A DNA stretch of 6,821 bases from Clostridiaceae bacterium. GTDB taxonomy: Bacteria; Bacillota; Clostridia; Saccharofermentanales; UBA5734. Both the position numbers and the translations under genes were made by a program. The notes below the pieces were generated by a model that had not been told where the DNA came from, ran no database searches, and saw only the letters and a program-made list of their open reading frames with translations. The stretch is from positions 1 to 6,821 of the forward strand of contig JAAYBY010000016.1 in assembly GCA_012729935.1 (NCBI GenBank). Direction: 5' to 3'. Shown in pieces: positions 5,084 through 6,821 of this stretch. How positions within the stretch are numbered: position 1 is the first letter of the stretch; every line of letters starts with the position of its first letter.

Positions 5084-5888
5084 ACACAAACGCGGTGATG
5101 CAGACGATTGGCAGCAGGTGATTGCGCAGACTTCGAGACCGATGCAAACGTGAATCATCAAATGTTGCCTGGGTAGAACCTGAAAAGACAATAACAAGGG
5201 CAACTGCCAGAGCTGGCTGCATCGCCCAGAGGCCGGTCGACAGGCCTGTCAGGGCTAATAGGACCCATTCAGTTTGTTTCTGCTGGCGATCTGCTTCTGC
5301 TGCCGGATAGAAGCGGGTAAGCAGAAACCAGAGCCCGGCAGTCAACAGGGCACCTGTCAGGTGCTTCAGGATATAGCCCGGCTGCAGCACCAGGAGCAGA
5401 ACAATCGGAATGCCAATCCAGAAGAAAAGCGCTGCAGGTTGTTTTTGCTGATCGACAGCGATGAATGAACCGACGAGAAACGCACAAAAGAGGATTAAAT
5501 ATAGCGCGATGTGAATGCCATTAACAGCACTGTCAGGCAGCCTGCTCAGCCAGACCGGACCCGGCGAGGCGGCTGGTGAGAATGGGCCGGAACCCCAGAC
5601 GGCAAGTGTCACTGCGAAGAACAGGCCGGAGATCAGCTCGACAATCATGTATCGTGCTGCAATCGGCTGATGACAATAACGACAACGTCTATGGAGCAGC
5701 AGATAGCTGAAAACGGGAACCAGATCCAGCCCGGACAGCTGATGGTGGCAGCTGGGGCAATGCGACCGTCCGCGTGAGACGCTTTCGTGGCGGGGCAGCC
5801 GGTAAATCAGCACATTCAGAAAACTGCCGATGATCAGGCCCAGAAGTCCGCCCATCAGCGTTCGGTAGATCCCCAGTATCAGCTCCAT
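5067..5888 (-). CDS. prepilin peptidase (A24 family) homologue with a degenerate second catalytic motif
   Basis: This 273-residue membrane protein starts at the minus-strand ATG at 5888, with AGGAGG at 5896-5901 (7-base spacing). The N-terminal domain is classic: GSFLNVLIYRLPR (21-33), then CPSC (44-47) and CRYC (69-72), the Zn-type Cys pairs, then the ISARY-like segment PIAARYMIVELISGLFFA. Several hydrophobic helices follow. Type IV prepilin peptidases cleave and methylate prepilin-like proteins in the membrane. They use two Asp residues, one in a D-x(4-6)-LP motif and one in GxGD. Here D146 (AVDQQKQPA) can be the first, but the LPD that normally follows is absent. The GxGDxK region reads KQTEWVLLAL (about 204-213), placing E207 where the Asp should be. 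The length is normal and the frame intact. It may be inactive, altered or methylase-only. No pilin genes are in view. Confidence 0.8.
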   Translation of the reverse strand: MELILGIYRTLMGGLLGLIIGSFLNVLIYRLPRHESVSRGRSHCPSCHHQLSGLDLVPVFSYLLLHRRCRYCHQPIAARYMIVELISGLFFAVTLAVWGSGPFSPAASPGPVWLSRLPDSAVNGIHIALYLILFCAFLVGSFIAVDQQKQPAALFFWIGIPIVLLLVLQPGYILKHLTGALLTAGLWFLLTRFYPAAEADRQQKQTEWVLLALTGLSTGLWAMQPALAVALVIVFSGSTQATFDDSRLHRSRSLRNHLLPIVCITAFVSGLFF

Positions 5889-5921
5889 TGAATAGCCTCC
5901 TGACGCGATTGAGTCATTGTC

Positions 5922-5950
5922 ATTTTAGCACGTGATCAGCTGCTTCACAA
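5922..5950 (-). promoter_or_regulatory. promoter for the prepilin peptidase homologue, extended -10
   Basis: On the minus strand, TTGTGA (5945-5950) is followed after 17 bp by TAAAAT (5922-5927) with a TGC extension directly before it. The leader would be about 27 bases, ending at the ribosome site at 5896-5901. A perfect TTGACA further upstream (5977-5982, minus) has no matching -10 box. Confidence 0.6.
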
Positions 5951-6020
5951 AAGAAACGAAACTGGAAAGCGGGAAATGTCAAAAATAGTCAAAATACAGC
6001 CGATCCGTCACAACCGTTTC

Positions 6021-6049
6021 TTTACAAGCAGGGGTGCATGTGTTAGAAT
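6021..6049 (+). promoter_or_regulatory. strong sigma-A type promoter for tig
   Basis: TTTACA (6021-6026, 5/6 match) is followed after exactly 17 bp by TAGAAT (6044-6049, 5/6 match), with an extended TGT directly before the -10. The leader to the ATG at 6099 is about 43 bases. This is the best promoter in the window and fits an abundant chaperone. Confidence 0.78.
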
Positions 6050-6098
6050 CTTGTAGCATTTGAAGATGGCGAATCATGCCTTCTGGGAGGATATTAAC

Positions 6099-6821
6099 AT
6101 GGCATCTGTTTTAGAAAAAAAAGAAAATCATGAAGTTCAACTGACAATAGACGTTAATCCGGAGGCGTTTGAAGATGCGCTGCAGCGATCTTTCCGTAAA
6201 AACGCCAACCGCTTTATGATTCCGGGATTCCGCAAAGGAAAAGCCCCAATGGGTCTTGTAACCAAATACTACGGTGAAGGTGTTCTGTATGAGGACGCGA
6301 TCGATTTCGCGGCAAATCCAGCGTATACTGAAGCACTGGAAGAACATAATCTGCACCCTGTTTCACAGCCTGCTATTGATATCATCGATATCGGCAGAGA
6401 AAAGGGCCTGAAGTTCTCAGTAACGGTAACAATCAAACCTGAAGTGGAACTGGGTCAATATGAAGGTGTTGAAGCTGTTCAGCCTGTCTACCCGGTAACA
6501 GATGAAGAAGTAGATGCCGAGATTAAACGGACTCAGGAACGCAACGGCCGGATGATACCGGTTGAAGATCGTCCGATCCAGGATGGCGATACCGCCAATA
6601 TCAACTATCTCGGATCCCTTGATGACGTGCCGTTTGAAGGCGGTGCAGCAGATTCCTACGATCTTAAGATCGGATCAAACACATTTATTCCCGGTTTTGA
6701 AGAACAGCTGATCGGTCACGAAGCCGGCGAAACATTTGATATCGAGGTTACATTCCCTGAAGAATATCAGAACGAGGAGCTGGCAGGGAAAAAGGCGGTT
6801 TTTAACGTAACAGTCAACAAC
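6099..6821 (+). CDS. tig: trigger factor, ribosome-associated chaperone and peptidyl-prolyl isomerase, 3'-truncated by window edge
   Basis: The start is ATG 6099, with GGGAGG at 6085-6090 (8-base spacing). The frame is open to the window end, giving 241 residues of a protein usually about 430 long. The N-terminal ribosome-binding domain has the signature GFRKGKAP at residues 43-50, the same numbering as the E. coli ribosome-contact loop. Domain continuity follows (SVTVTIKPEVELGQYEG). From about residue 150 an FKBP-like isomerase domain begins: VEDRPIQDGDTANINYLG, then PFEGG, IPGFEEQLIGHEAGE and FPEEYQNEELAGKKAVFNV. It binds nascent chains at the ribosome exit and helps folding. A run of eight A (6115-6122) falls in codons 6-8. 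The C-terminal part of the chaperone arm domain is outside the window. clp or lon genes often follow tig but cannot be seen here. Confidence 0.96.
   Translation, partial: MASVLEKKENHEVQLTIDVNPEAFEDALQRSFRKNANRFMIPGFRKGKAPMGLVTKYYGEGVLYEDAIDFAANPAYTEALEEHNLHPVSQPAIDIIDIGREKGLKFSVTVTIKPEVELGQYEGVEAVQPVYPVTDEEVDAEIKRTQERNGRMIPVEDRPIQDGDTANINYLGSLDDVPFEGGAADSYDLKIGSNTFIPGFEEQLIGHEAGETFDIEVTFPEEYQNEELAGKKAVFNVTVNN

Noticed and set aside
5122..5310. Open frames on the plus strand opposite the prepilin peptidase homologue
   Set aside because: They are shadows without ribosome sites or family motifs; the minus-strand protein is clear.
5978..5996. Near-tandem GTCAAAAATA/GTCAAAATA
   Set aside because: Short AT-rich repeat with no partner elements; too little to call a site.

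Overview
The window looks like a piece of a Bacillota (Firmicutes) chromosome, probably Clostridia-like, of moderate GC content. Supporting signs are strong purine-rich Shine-Dalgarno sites before almost every gene, sigma-A type promoters, a zinc-ribbon protein with a Q/P linker, a PrdX-type Ala-tRNA(Pro) deacylase, a YjjG/YfnB-type HAD phosphatase and trigger factor. I see no mobile element, tRNA, rRNA or CRISPR array. The assignment to phylum is inference from gene content.

Layout: (1) 1-792 (+) is the 3' part of a NagB-like sugar-phosphate isomerase/deaminase homologue with altered active-site motifs. (2) 879-1292 (+) is a 137-residue four-helix membrane protein whose helices 2 and 4 each carry His-x13-His, the pattern of a diheme b-type cytochrome. 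(3) 1418-1774 (+) is a lipoprotein with a cytochrome b5-like heme domain. (4) 1908-2585 (+) is a zinc-ribbon protein with a C-terminal beta-rich domain of unknown role. (5) 2639-3430 (-) is an HpcH/HpaI-family aldolase, convergent with gene 4 across a long hairpin. (6) 3696-4400 (+) is a YjjG-like nucleotidase, divergent from gene 5 across a 265-bp spacer with several palindromes. (7) 4488-5003 (+) is a prolyl-tRNA editing deacylase. (8) 5067-5888 (-) is a prepilin peptidase homologue that lacks the second catalytic Asp motif. (9) 6099-6821 (+) is the 5' two-thirds or so of trigger factor (tig), behind a very good promoter; it runs off the window.

The genes do not form one operon. Most have their own leader, and strand changes four times. 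The pair 879-1292 and 1418-1774 is the exception in logic. A minimal transmembrane diheme cytochrome b next to a membrane-anchored, extracytoplasmic b5 heme protein could form a short electron conduit from the cytoplasmic side to the cell surface. No quinone-reactive or flavin subunit is visible beside it, so donor and acceptor are unknown. This pair is the best candidate in the window for a little-described system.

Two other genes look like divergent members of enzyme families (NagB-like, prepilin peptidase). Several intergenic regions hold operator-like or attenuator-like inverted repeats, described below.
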